Source: Glomus cerebriforme
Lineage: Eukaryota > Glomeromycota > Glomeromycetes > Glomerales > Glomeraceae
Direction: 5' to 3'
Assembly (NCBI GenBank): GCA_003550305.1
Contig: QKYT01000404.1
Span: forward strand, 15,929-66,122
DNA length: 50,194 nucleotides
The notes beneath the pieces are model-generated. The model did not search any database. It worked only from the letters and a program-made list of their open reading frames with translations, and was not told where the DNA came from. This document shows, piece after piece, positions 1-11,194 of the stretch. The translations under genes and the position numbers were made by a program. Each line of letters starts with the position of its first letter. The first letter of the stretch is position 1.

Positions 1-820
1 ATAGGATTTAAGTCAGGTGACTGACTCGGCCAATTTTCTAAAATTTTGACCTTTTTTGTTTCTATCCATTTTTTAACATTTTTAGCGGTGTGGACAGGGA
101 CGTTATCATCTTGGAATAAATAACCTCGTCCATTATAATTATTATTAATAAATGGAAATAAATGTGATTCAAGTATTTGTATATAATCATGATGGTTCAT
201 TTTACCATTAATTTTTATTAGCGGCCCTAACCCCTTTCCTGAGAAACAACCCCCCACATCATTACACCTCTACCACTATGTTTTATTAAAGGAACCATGT
301 TTTTAACATTAAACCTTGTTCCAGAGGTTCTCCAAATATGACCTGGACCATCATTTTTAAATATAGTAAAGCGGCTTTCATCGCTCCAAATAACTGACTT
401 CCATTTTCTAACAGACCAGTCTTTCCTTTCAATACACCAGTTTAAACGATTTTCTCTTTGTTTATCATTAAGAAGAAGTTTGAATGCTGGAATACGTGAA
501 AAAATATTAAGTTCATGCAAATTTTCCTTATAGTCTTAGTAGTAACTTGTAGTCCAGTTTTCTCTTGAAAATTATTTTTTATTTGTTCAGCTGATTGATG
601 ATTATTTGTTTTGACGATTTTTTTTAATGTTTTTTGNTGTTGGCAATTTAAAAGTTTAGGACGACCACTTCGTGGCTGAGTTTCAAGACTTTTTTCTTCA
701 CAAAAGATTTGAATAGTTCGGTAAACTGCTGTTCTAGAAAAGCCAAGCATTTTAATAATTTTTTGTCTCTTTAAATAGACCAATAATCTGGTTGCATTCA
801 GCTTCCGTTAAATCATACAT
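1..820 (-). pseudogene. Tc1/mariner transposase, frameshifted, cut by window edge
   Basis: DDE transposase of a Tc1-like cut-and-paste transposon. Read from the ATG at 818-820, an N-terminal helix-turn-helix region (LGFSRTAVYRTI) is followed by the first catalytic Asp in VIWSDESRF, the second in QDDNVPVHTA, and WPSQSPDLNPI just before the window edge. The third catalytic acid should lie immediately beyond position 1. The reading frame breaks three times: near 765-775, near 525, and at a run of six C near 250 that carries one base too many. It is therefore inactive unless the assembly is wrong. One N lies near 637. Family assignment from the motifs is firm; exact subfamily is not determined. 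Confidence 0.88.
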
Positions 821-977
821 GGTGCGAAGTAGTACAAAATTCTATTTTGTCGATCACATTTGATGGTTGTCTATAAATGAAATAACAATTATGTCATTGT
901 TTATTTATACCATAAACTATCACGTGATAAAATTTCAGCCCAAATTATTATGTACATCTTGGAGTAATTAATAAAAT

Positions 978-1010
978 ATGGCGTCCACCTACTTTTTTCC
1001 AAGTAGTGTA
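978..1010 (-). repeat. Putative terminal inverted repeat of the Tc1-like element
   Basis: About 160-190 bp upstream of the transposase start there is a sequence that, on the minus strand, begins TACACTACTTGGAAAAAAG and continues into GTAGGTGGACG. A start at a TA dinucleotide and this position relative to the transposase fit a Tc1/mariner terminus. The matching repeat at the other end lies outside the window, so this is an inference from position and style. Confidence 0.5.
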
Positions 1011-1355
1011 GGTAACTGAAAATTATATTGACCTGACATGCAGAGGAACTTGGTATGCCGGACACTAAATAATAAACTTTCTAAACCTCTTTAGTTAAGT
1101 TTAACGTCATAGAGCAACTTTTCCTATGACTAAAAGACTGATTTCTTAGGACAAAATGGCCAAAAAGCGCAACTTTTCTTTCCAAAACATCTTCAGAGAA
1201 ATGGACGTAGAGATCAGCAAGGAGAGTTACCCTCCCAATATTTATAATATTATATTATATAAGAATTAAATAAAATATACTAATTATTTATGCAATGTAA
1301 ATATTAGAAAAAACATAATATTCATAATATTTGACTATAACCAGAATAAAATATA
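1011..1355. other. Intergenic, nothing recognised
   Basis: AT-rich sequence between the Tc1-like terminus and the next palindromic element. No convincing ORF, RNA gene or repeat boundary was seen. Confidence 0.5.
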
Positions 1356-2110
1356 CAGTCGAATTCTTCTATAATCACCAGGTCTATTATATCAAAATTG
1401 GTGATCATTCGTCTTGATTCACTGGAGCATGTTAGGACGTCTCTAGGCCATGAAGAATTGACTTATTTTGGAAAAACTCCTACTGGGGTAGACGGCGACT
1501 GTAAAGCTATGTAGGTAAGCAAGGTACTATGTGATGGCCTTCAGACGAGACAGTATAAGTAGTTGATTCAAATCACTCGATTCATCTGAAGTATCTGTTA
1601 GGGTGACATGTTGGGGTACCAGTTCTGGTAGGAAAGTGGTAGAGATAGTAGTAAATTTAGTTTCTTTCTTATATTTTTTAGTTTTAGTATTAGATAGTTT
1701 TTTTCTTTCTTTCTGGATGTTAGTACTAGTAGTCAGCATCTATAAATTCTCTTACAAAAGAGTAGTACCTTTTATAACAAATCATACTAATTTGAAGACC
1801 CATAGTGTTGAGGGGAGATTTGAAAGGACTGATAGAAAGGACAATTTTTATTTGGTGCTAGCACTGGAGTATGGGAAAGAATCAGAGCATATTAATTATC
1901 TAAGGAGGGTTTTGCTACTTTGAGAACTCATGTTACGTAAGTATGACGTATTGGAATTTTCCATTTAGTTGGAGGTTTTATATCTGAGCTATATAATTTT
2001 ATTTGTTATTGTATACTGGGTATTGTTCATTGATTTACAGAATAAAGTTCATGATTTAGCGCGTCTTCAAAAAAAAAAATTGGTGATTATATAGGAGTAT
2101 AATTACATAA
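1356..2110. mobile_element. Short palindromic (pogo/Tigger-like) element, split by a retroposon
   Basis: The left end reads CAGTCGAATTCTTCTATAAT followed by CACC at 1356-1379. The complementary arm, GGTGATTATATAGGAG, is at 2082-2097. Removing the insertion at 1406-2087 leaves an element of roughly 60 bp made almost entirely of two inverted arms around an AT-rich loop. This has the same design as the intact hairpin at 11136-11194. The outermost right end is decayed and its exact limit is uncertain. The CAGTC start and flanking TA resemble pogo/Tigger termini; that link is inference. Confidence 0.55.
1394..2087 (+). mobile_element. Retroposed sequence with poly(A) tail and 12-bp target-site duplication
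   Basis: AAAATTGGTGAT occurs at 1394-1405 and again at 2076-2087. The intervening segment ends, on the plus strand, with an AATAAA at 2041-2046 followed about 22 bp later by a run of 11 A (2069-2079) that merges with the second repeat copy. Target-site duplication, polyadenylation signal and poly(A) tail together are the signature of reverse transcription of a polyadenylated RNA by LINE-type machinery. The inserted ~670 bp contains only unconvincing overlapping ORFs (plus 1603-1923, minus 1527-1739). I do not recognise the parent RNA; it could be the 3' end of a retrotransposon transcript or a noncoding RNA. Confidence 0.65.
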
Positions 2111-2421
2111 AAGTAAATCTTTATTATATTTATAATACTATTATAATAAAAATAAATAAAATAATTTTATAAAGAAAGATATATAAATTATTTTTAAGTC
2201 AATAAAATTTTATTGTAAAATAGGTTGTAAAAATTTTTTACTAGAAGTAAATATATGCAAAATTAAATAATTATTAAAAATTTATAGCCAATCTGTAATT
2301 ATAAAAGGATTTTTATATTAATAAAACTAATATGTACATTATAATTATTTTTGGTGATAGTAATTATAATATATATGTGATTAAAGAAGAGTTCTTTAAC
2401 TAACTTTAAGTCAAAAAGATA

Positions 2422-2457
2422 TGATTATATAGGAGGTAATTATATAGAGATCTGACT
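2422..2457. repeat. Further partial copy of the palindromic arm
   Basis: TGATTATATAGGAG is followed directly by GGTAATTATATAGAGATCTG and ACT. The second part closely matches the right arm of the hairpin at 11172-11194. It may be a lone arm or the outer end of a larger decayed element beginning at 1356. Confidence 0.45.
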
Positions 2458-4740
2458 AAATAAATACTGGTCTTTTTTCTTTATAATGGAAAAGTATTTA
2501 ATATTAATAAAAATATAATAATAAAAAAAAAATAGAGATTCTACCATTAAATTCAGATACCTAAAATATTTTTAAATAAAGAGTTCATTTAAGAATAATT
2601 TAGTTAAAATATTTTTTTAGTATTTAAGTTTATATTAGAAGGACCCATTTATTTTTTTTTATTTTTCCTTAGCTGTAATTATATTAAAGAACCTGGAATC
2701 TACTTTAATCATGCAAGAATAATCAGGTTCTTCATTTTTAATATACTACTTTAACAGAAATAATGGATATTACAATATAATAAGATAATTAATTTATTAA
2801 TTATGGGTATAAATACTAGTCCATATAGCATACTGATATAATTAGTGAAATGAGCAATATTCTGTGAATTGAAGTGATGAGTGTGGGATTGCTTCTTCAA
2901 TGCGGAGAACTTTGTGATTTTATTTTCAAATGTTTAATGCTTTAAGCATATGTTGGATAAAATCCACAATAATTTCTACAAATCAATTGTAAGGACTTCT
3001 AACTCCAGAGGAGGGGTTAGTTATGTACCTTTTTTTACAATACAAAGGTTTAAATCAGACAATAGTTTTTACTAATTATTGGTTGTATGTTTATTGGACT
3101 GGTATCAGTGTTTTATATTCTTTTAGAATATACTGATTATTTTCTAGCAAAACCATTGAGCTTTTATACTCATAATTTCTATTCTTTAATTCAGGTATCT
3201 AATGGTAATCAGTAATACTTCAGAATCTGTTAATTGAAACAAAATACGCACAAAAAATGTGTAGAATGGGTTGCTACTTTATAAAATAAACTAACTTAAA
3301 ATCCGTTTAAATAACTCCTGCATTTCAAATTATATTATAAAGAATAAAATGATTTATACAATCAAATACTAAACTCTACCTTTACATTATCAATAAAAAT
3401 CACAAAACTGATAAAAATGAGAATAATTCATAAAAAAGAGTAGGACTTAATGAAAAATTACAAAGTCATTTTTTCATAAATGACCCTTTTGTCATTTTGT
3501 GATTCGGATATTATAATTACATAGATATCTTAAGAAGTTGTAAAAAACAATTAAAGTTGATTTCAATAGGATAATTATTATAACAGGTTTGGCCTTTGAC
3601 AGGCTGGTGAGTCCTCTCTCTTTGTTAATACTTTTTTAGACCAAGTTTCAACTGATTCTTGTTTATTTTTTTAACTTTGAAGTCATGAATGAACACTGTA
3701 ATTGAAATAACATAAAGATCGACTTAAAATTTTATTAAATTCGACATTTTCTAAAACTATTCATTCCTCCTATAAATTATACTGAACCTCTCCATTTTGA
3801 AGTCATAAACAACTATTTGCAAATCCGAATATTATTTTAAAAAAATTAATTCTTTAATGTAAATAAATATATTTTAATAGACGTTAAATTATTCGTCCGA
3901 TCAGCGTTAAATTGTCCAGCCGAAAAGAAGTTTCCCGAAAAAAATTTAGAAAAATGTAACTTATGTTTGCACTTGGTCAGATATAAGTTAACCTATATTA
4001 ACCTAGCTATTTCTCCTGAACACCACACCTTTTAAAAAGTTCTTAAGAAGAAATCTCTTTTGGTTCTGCTTTTGGTGCTGCAACGATACTTTAGTTATGT
4101 TAACTTTGTTTTTATTATTATTATTATTATTATTTATTAAACATTATTAAAGTCGGTTTTTTTACGCGTTGCACTAAATACGGTTTCTGGATATCAAAAG
4201 TAATATTTTAGTTACAATATTTACAATTTTACGATAATAAGTGCCATTTATAAATTAAAATATCGTACAAAAAAGTTTACTAAGAAATAAATGACCGATC
4301 AATATCATTTTTAGTTTTGCACTTGGAAACCCATTTTATTCAAATTTATATTTACGGCACGTTTATATTTCAGATATACATACTGTATTATGATATTTTC
4401 TTATTACTGTATTCATTCAAAATTAGAAATTGTGGAAAATTATAAATTTTAAAAACGATAATAATAAAATATAGGATAAATCGCATTATTTATTTGAATA
4501 TTAATCAAACTGTGTTTCAGTTGTCTCTATTTAAATTCATAATTGTTAATAAAATTTTATAGAAAATTATACAATCAATTAATTATCAAACTATGGATTC
4601 GAAAATGTTTTAATTATTAATAAAAATACTGCGCCCATACCTTTTTAACGTCATATAATTCTGGAATCACATATTGTGTAACAAATAACAAGCGTAGCTT
4701 GTTTTTTTAATTTTTTTTCCCTTCTCTTTTACAGATAGAA
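2458..4740. other. Long AT-rich intergenic region, nothing recognised
   Basis: About 2.3 kb with no credible ORF, RNA gene or clear repeat boundary. A short TTA/ATT microsatellite run occurs near 4110-4135. The last 30 bp contain a pyrimidine tract and ACAG just before the F-box start, which could be the acceptor of an intron in the 5' untranslated region. Confidence 0.5.
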
Positions 4741-6336
4741 ATGACATGTTCAAAAATATTTTCAGATTTACCTGAATTGTTAAATGATATTTTGCAATAT
4801 CTTAATAATGATTTTTCAACATTATATTCGTGTGTTTTGGTTAACAGATTATGGTGTCGTTTAGCAATTCCATTATTATGGAAAGATCCATTTTTAATCC
4901 CCAATCAAAATTATAATTGTATTGAAATTTATTTACATAGTTTAAATGATTATAATAAAAAAGATGTAAATAAATATAGAAATAATAATTTCATTTCTTC
5001 AAATACATTATTTAATTATCCTAGTTTGATTAAATGTTTAAATATTCATAGAATCGTTAGTACTATTGAAGAATGGGTTGCCGTACCAATTGAGAAAAGA
5101 TCAATTTATTATTATTCACCTTCACCAACTTTAATTTACAAATTATTATTAAAAGTATTTATTGAAAATAAAGCAAGTTTAAATACTTTTGAAATTGTAT
5201 TAGATAGGGTAATAGATTTTCAATGTTTTAACGAATCTTTTGAATTAATGTTACGAAATCCAAATCTTATTAGAAATATTCAGATTTTAAAACTTGAAAA
5301 AGTTTCAAATTTAACAAAAATTTATTCTTTATTAAAATTTTTGTATTCTAATTGTAATTCAATTTCAACAATTTTTTTTCAATTTCAAAAAAATATTAAT
5401 GATGAATTAATTGAAAAATATTTTTCACATATAATTTATAAACAAAATAATCTTAAAAAAATTTTATTTGATTTTAATGAAATTCCTTTACATCATTCAT
5501 TATTATCATTAAAAAATTCTAATTGTTTAAATACTTTAAATACTATCATATTTCATAATGTTAATTTTAAAAATATTGTCATTTTAAATGAAGTATTTGA
5601 TCAATTAAACGTTTTAGATTCTATTCATATCCTTTATTGCCTTTCTTTAAATTCTGATTTTATTCAACAAATTATTAAGATTACTAAACCATTTAAATTA
5701 AAATCTTTATTTTTAAATGAATTAGAAATATTTCAAATTGATTCAATACAATACTTATTACAAAAATCTGGTGATTATTTAGAAAATATTGGATTAATAA
5801 GTATTGAATTTAAACAACAACAATTATTTGAAATCATTTTAAAATATTGTACAAAAATTAAATTTTTTGATTTACCGGGATTTTGTGATCAAAATATTCA
5901 TTTAGCTTTTAAATTAATTGAGAATGCTAAAAAAAATCTTAATTTTCTCTCTTTAGATATATATAATCAATTAATATTACAAGAATTAGGTCAAATACTT
6001 CCTTCTAAATTAGAATATTTAAATTTATCTCTTATGACTAGTACAAGTAATTTTAAATTATTTTTAAAAAATTCTCAAAAAACTTTTATTAAGAAATTAT
6101 TAATTAAAAATGAAATGCAAGTTGGAAGTGAAAATATTTTACCTTATATAAAAAAATATATTATGAAAGAAAAAAGAGTTAAATATTTAGCTATTAGAGA
6201 AAATTTTGTTGAAGAAAATAGAGATTTATTTTTTTTAAAAGATGAAGTGAAAATTTTCGAATTATATAATATTAAGATTCAAAAATATTATGATTTAAAG
6301 ATTCAAGTTTATAATTTTATAAATGAGATATATTAA
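4741..6336 (+). CDS. F-box protein with leucine-rich C-terminal region
   Basis: Single-exon 531-residue protein. An F-box lies at residues ~8-45 (LPELLNDILQYLNNDFSTL, then VNRLWCRLAIPLLW). The rest is a long Leu/Ile/Asn-rich region with irregular leucine-rich-repeat-like strands. F-box proteins of this kind bind Skp1 in SCF ubiquitin ligases through the N-terminus and recruit substrates through the C-terminal repeats. Glomeromycotina carry very large families of them, so substrate cannot be predicted. The ATG at 4741 follows a pyrimidine-rich stretch and ACAG, so an intron in the 5' untranslated region is possible. Coding sequence is extremely AT-rich (Asn, Ile, Lys, Leu codons) but the frame is fully open, so the gene is probably functional. 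It converges on INTS7, with about 275 bp between the stops. Confidence 0.88.
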   Translation: MTCSKIFSDLPELLNDILQYLNNDFSTLYSCVLVNRLWCRLAIPLLWKDPFLIPNQNYNCIEIYLHSLNDYNKKDVNKYRNNNFISSNTLFNYPSLIKCLNIHRIVSTIEEWVAVPIEKRSIYYYSPSPTLIYKLLLKVFIENKASLNTFEIVLDRVIDFQCFNESFELMLRNPNLIRNIQILKLEKVSNLTKIYSLLKFLYSNCNSISTIFFQFQKNINDELIEKYFSHIIYKQNNLKKILFDFNEIPLHHSLLSLKNSNCLNTLNTIIFHNVNFKNIVILNEVFDQLNVLDSIHILYCLSLNSDFIQQIIKITKPFKLKSLFLNELEIFQIDSIQYLLQKSGDYLENIGLISIEFKQQQLFEIILKYCTKIKFFDLPGFCDQNIHLAFKLIENAKKNLNFLSLDIYNQLILQELGQILPSKLEYLNLSLMTSTSNFKLFLKNSQKTFIKKLLIKNEMQVGSENILPYIKKYIMKEKRVKYLAIRENFVEENRDLFFLKDEVKIFELYNIKIQKYYDLKIQVYNFINEIY

Positions 6337-6612
6337 TTATTTTCTTTATATTATTATTTGGCATATATTCAAAAACATTTTTATTAATGTATTAATTGTT
6401 AAGAACTTAAGGTTAATATTCTATATATGAAAATTAAAAGAAACTATAAGCATAAATAAATAAAAATGCAATATATTATAATAAGAAAATTCTATTATAT
6501 ATATTGATTGTTTTGATATTCCAAAGGAGGAGATATTATTCTATAATAATTATAATAAAAATATATAATTTTAGAAAGCCTGTATTATTATTATATAAAA
6601 GAATATTTATAC

Positions 6613-9600
6613 TTACAAGTCAGGACCAATTGTCCATACAATATTTTTATCATCAACAACTCTGGTATGAATATTAAGAAATCCAATACCATCTGAATCC
6701 ATGGGAAACTGAACAAGTGCAGTAATAGTAAAATAATTATTAATAAGAGGTGCAGAAGTAGTAGCAATATGAGTTACTTCTGAAATATCCTAATTAAAAA
6801 AAAAAGTATTATTTATTCAACTATTTATACTCATAAAGATATACTAAAAAAGTTTTAAGAATTAAATAAATACCTTTGGTTTTATATTTTTTCCTAATGC
6901 CAAATTAGAAAATTTAAAATTTCCTTGTAAAGTTTCTTCAAATTCCTCAAATTCAAACATATCAGCCTTTGATCCAAAAATAATAAATTGAATACTATTT
7001 AAATGTTTTTTGGCTAATATAATAATAGAAAATTAAATTTGACATTCTGTTGTTTATCATTTTAATGTTTTATTATAAATACATAAATAAGATACCTGAT
7101 TTTTTGGATAATTGAACAATTCCTTCCAATTTGATAACAATTTTTTCTTTATCCGATATTGTAGTTGAAGAAACTCTACTTCCAGACTGACTCCAACCTA
7201 ATGCAGGTACTTTACTCCACTATTTGCAAAATTTTGAAAATTAAATATCTGATCAATTAAATCATGATTCATAACATAAAATCACAATACCTTAATATGA
7301 GTTCCTTGTTGGTTTTCAAAGAAAAATGGTGGTAAATTTATTGGAACACTCAAAATGAAAAGTACAAATTGACTTAATTGTGTCGCGATATTCTATGATA
7401 AGAAGATATTTTTCATTTAATCTTTCAATAAATAAAGTATTTAATATTATAATTCTTACGCTTAATATTCCATCAGCACGAAAATTTTCTATAGCTCTTA
7501 AAACACCAATACATCTTGACCGTAACACATATTGTACTTTATTTTTTCGTGAATTCATATCATTAACTTGTCCTAAAAGAATAGAATCATTTTCATTACG
7601 ATGTGCAAGCCGAATCAATGGAAGTAATATAGGATCAATAGATTCTTCCCTAATAATGAATGATGATAAATTAATAAATAAATTCAATTTTAATTACAGA
7701 TTGACTTAAAACATACTTCTGACTTGAGGGGACGAGAAAACGCTGTATAGCGTATGCTAACACCAAACAGCATATCTGATATGATTCTAGAATTGCTAAA
7801 CTTTCGGCATCAATATCTAAAAACGAATGAGCTACAAACTCATGCATGCGAGCCAATAGTATCAACGACTCATCAATATTTACCTAAAAAAGATCCATTT
7901 AAATCAGTTTTAAATAATAACAAGAAAATTATTTTTACAATAAATGTACGTACAACTTCAGGATCAAGTAATTTTGGTGTCTTTGAAGACAAAAAATTTA
8001 ACTGAGCTAAAATAAGTTTCATAATAGAAAAGAATCTGGCCCTAAGTTGACAAAACCATTTCCCAAATACACGAACTCCACTATTATCAATCAAAGACAT
8101 CAAACCCTATAAAATAATAAGAAATTAATATTACCTAATAAATAATAAAGTAATAAATAAAAATACTTACACTTAACTCGGTATCACATTTCGAATAGAA
8201 TTTAACGCCTTCATCGAATAAATCAAGCTGCGTTTGAATTATTTCAATATTTTCCAAAATCATTTGTTCGGCATTTGATGCATTACTTAATGCTCTAAGC
8301 CAAAATCGATGTGCTTCAACATCTACCTAAAAAGTTTAAATGGAATTTCTTAAAATTATTCATCAAAGTTATAGGATAATTATTAAATTATCACAAGAAC
8401 CAACCTCATTTACAAAATTAGTTACTATGGCACCCATAATTGAATAATATCCAGACTTTCCAGCTTCTAATCCAATTAAATAAATATCCCATTGATTTTG
8501 TGTGTACCTTCCGTCCTGAAAATTTCCAAACTTATTGATTCTTTCCATAAACAATTCCTTAAATTCTTTCGCTTGTCTCACATTATCAGGTTGTGCTTTT
8601 AAAACTGTCTTTGCTATCATAGTCTAGAAAAAAAGTATATAGTAAATTAATTATACATAATTGTGACAAGACGAATTATAATATATAAACTTACGAATGA
8701 ACGAGTCATTTCGACAAGTTCATCAGATTTCATAAAGAAAAATATGTCTTTTCTTAAATCCTGTATTATTGATTCTTTATATTCGGAAATTTTAAGAAGA
8801 AACTTGGACAACTGAGCAAATACATCATCTTAAAAAAAAAATTACTTATTATTAAATCTTTCGAAATTCGGAGTAAATTTAAAAATTTAAAATATACCAT
8901 AACTAGTCTCAATATATTCTTGTAATATTCTAATAATCATTTTTGATGCATCCTTGATCAAATTATTATCTGATAAACAAATTGAATATAAACATTTCAA
9001 GTATTCTTGTATCTATTTTTAAATAAAACTATTATGTTAAATAGAGCAATAAATTAAAATTGTAAAGCTTATAAATTAATACAAAATTACCAGTTTAATA
9101 TACTTATCACGTTCAACTTGATTAATAGATATAAATTGCATCAATTGAATTGTATTCGATAGTATTAACTCTGCAATTCTTTTACAGAGCTCACTAAAAT
9201 ATGTCTCTTTAAACAAATTTTGCACTCATGAATATTAAGTCATTTGCAAACATATAAAATTTTAATATAATATCTTACCCCATTCTGGACTGACCAAAAT
9301 ATTTGATATTGACTCAATTCGGTTTGATTCAATTATTATTACAGACATTAACATCACTGCAATAACGTTTATTTCGATTATTTGATCCTGAATCATATCT
9401 TCACATTGTTGGATATAATGGAGTGCTTCTAAACGAATTTCTTGCTCTGTATCTATTGATGAAATTTCACAAAGAAGCCTCGTTTGCTCAAACAATATAG
9501 TCAAAACACGTAATGCCTTAGCTTTGACACTAAGTTCCCGTGCACTAGTCGCGATATTCAACAATATCTAATATCAATTTTATTATCATTAGATATTAAT

Positions 9601-11097
9601 TGTAATTATTCGAATGTAAAAAACCAGAGAGGTATTTACCAAGACATGCGAAATTTCAAAAGTCAAATCTTTTTGTGCAATATTGATCAAATATGCTAAA
9701 GAACTTGTCTTAACACATTCACGAGTATCATTTTGCGCATATTTAAACAATAAATTAATCTAAAGGAAATTAAATCTTGAAATTATAAGAATATCAACTT
9801 TTTTTTTTAGACAAACGATTATAAAGTAATTCACTCAAATTACAAGTCCAACATGAAATTTCTCACTTGATCAGTTCTATCAACAAGTGCACGATTTGAT
9901 AAGAATGTCAAAGTCTTCAATATGGTCAAAACAAATTCTTCATCGGAATATTGTTCAAGTAACTGAAGACATATAACTCTTGTCTATAGGTCAATAAGAT
10001 AATTATAATCAATCGAATATGATAAAATAAATATAAACAAAAAAATGGGAAGATAATATTTCACTTGCCTTACGAGCCAAATTGATATCCCAATGCATAT
10101 GGCGAAATACGCGTATCAACTTTGTTTTGAAGGCCAGGGAAACATGATTAGCTTTTAATCAAAAATAAGACTTAAAATTAAAAATATATTTATTAATAAT
10201 ATACTCTTTGTAATCACATATCTGTACCTTGAAGCAAAGTAACAAATCTCTCATATGCAAGAGCTGAGAATTTATCGGTTTTTGAACATAATTTATCTGC
10301 AGCAAAAATAGCCGCATTCACTTCAATTTCAACAGGTGAATCTAAACGTTGTAGGATTCTAATAATAATAATAATAATTGTATCTAAGACCGATCAAAAA
10401 AGTTTTTGCATCCTGTCGAAAAAATTATCGTGGATGAATTTACCCATGTTGTATATCAAGTCGTTCTATTAATAAAACTGACATATAACCAAGACATCTA
10501 TTTTGATTTTAAATTTTGTTTATAAATATTAATCTTCATCATAATCGTAGCAATTTAAAGAAAATCCAACCTTAATGTAAGAGCGCGAGCTATAGGATCA
10601 TTACTTTGGTTTTCCAATAAGAAAAAAATTTTCCTTATAGTTTGTTCTAGTTCTGAACTTTGTGAATTTTGTGTAATATGTTTTTCGCTATCCTTAAGGA
10701 TTTTAAGGATACATCGACGTATTACATTGTGATCGCTATCATTGAAAAAAAAATAATAATTAGGGAATTTTTATTATTTAATTTTGCGATAATTGATAAA
10801 TTAAAGAAAAGAGATGCTTAACCAATCTTTGAACCGTTCAGCAAAAAACAATAAAGTACCATGAATTATATCTGGAATAGGTGTTTCATCAAGCGTTTTG
10901 GGAATTTCAGAAAATTTAACAAGCTGTTGTTCAATAGGTAAACTTTTTGTGGCATGCTTCAGAGCATTAATTATTCCTCTTAATTGATGTTTACTTGACT
11001 CTGTATTTATTCCTCGAGCAAAATAACGTCTATTTGTTGATACAGTATCATTTGCAAACCATTGTGGACCTTCTCTAAAACCTGCATTTGAATACAT
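6613..11097 (-). CDS. INTS7: Integrator complex subunit 7 (INTS7), multi-exon
   Basis: INTS7 is an alpha-helical-repeat scaffold subunit of the nuclear Integrator complex, which cleaves nascent RNA on RNA polymerase II (snRNA 3' ends, promoter-proximal attenuation). The gene is split by many short introns. Exon 1 is 11097-10823 (ATG at 11095-11097), exon 2 10735-10571, exon 3 10497-10444, exon 4 10358-10228. Exon 2 contains RRCILKILKDSEKHI and NDPIARALTLR, matching the metazoan INTS7 block LCVLKVTQQSEKHL/NDPVARAITLR. Exon 4 contains LDSPVEIEVNAAIFAA. The last exon has NNYFTITALVQF and DDKNIVWTIGP, matching the INTS7 C-terminal domain. The exon ending at 10069 appears to use a GC-AG intron. 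The TAA at 6613-6615 sits inside a GTAAGT, so a further small 3' exon is possible. Middle exons are confirmed only in part (7316-7687, 8369-8620, 9262-9564 regions). Confidence 0.87.
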
Positions 11098-11135
11098 TTT
11101 TCGAGCAAATATATCGGGAATAACGTTTTAAATAT

Positions 11136-11194
11136 CAGTCAGCCCTCTATATAGTCACATTGATTTTATTTGGTGATTATATAGAGGTCTGACT
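11136..11194. mobile_element. 59-bp palindromic hairpin element (pogo/Tigger-like ends)
   Basis: Arms at 11136-11158 (CAGTCAGCCCTCTATATAGT then CAC) and 11172-11194 (GGTGATTATATAGAGGTCTG then ACT) are imperfect inverted repeats around a 13-bp loop. The same arm sequence recurs at 1356-2110 and 2422-2457. It lies in the spacer between the INTS7 start and the midasin stop. It is too short to encode anything and must be non-autonomous or an internal-deletion remnant. Confidence 0.62.

Noticed and set aside
1603..1923. Plus-strand ORF of 106 codons with hydrophobic stretch, and an opposing minus ORF at 1527-1739
   Set aside because: Both lie within the retroposed segment, overlap each other, and show no recognisable domain. 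The RNA orientation does not favour the minus one.
7380..8005. Plus-strand ORFs inside the INTS7 locus
   Set aside because: They are antisense to INTS7 exons and show no independent similarity.
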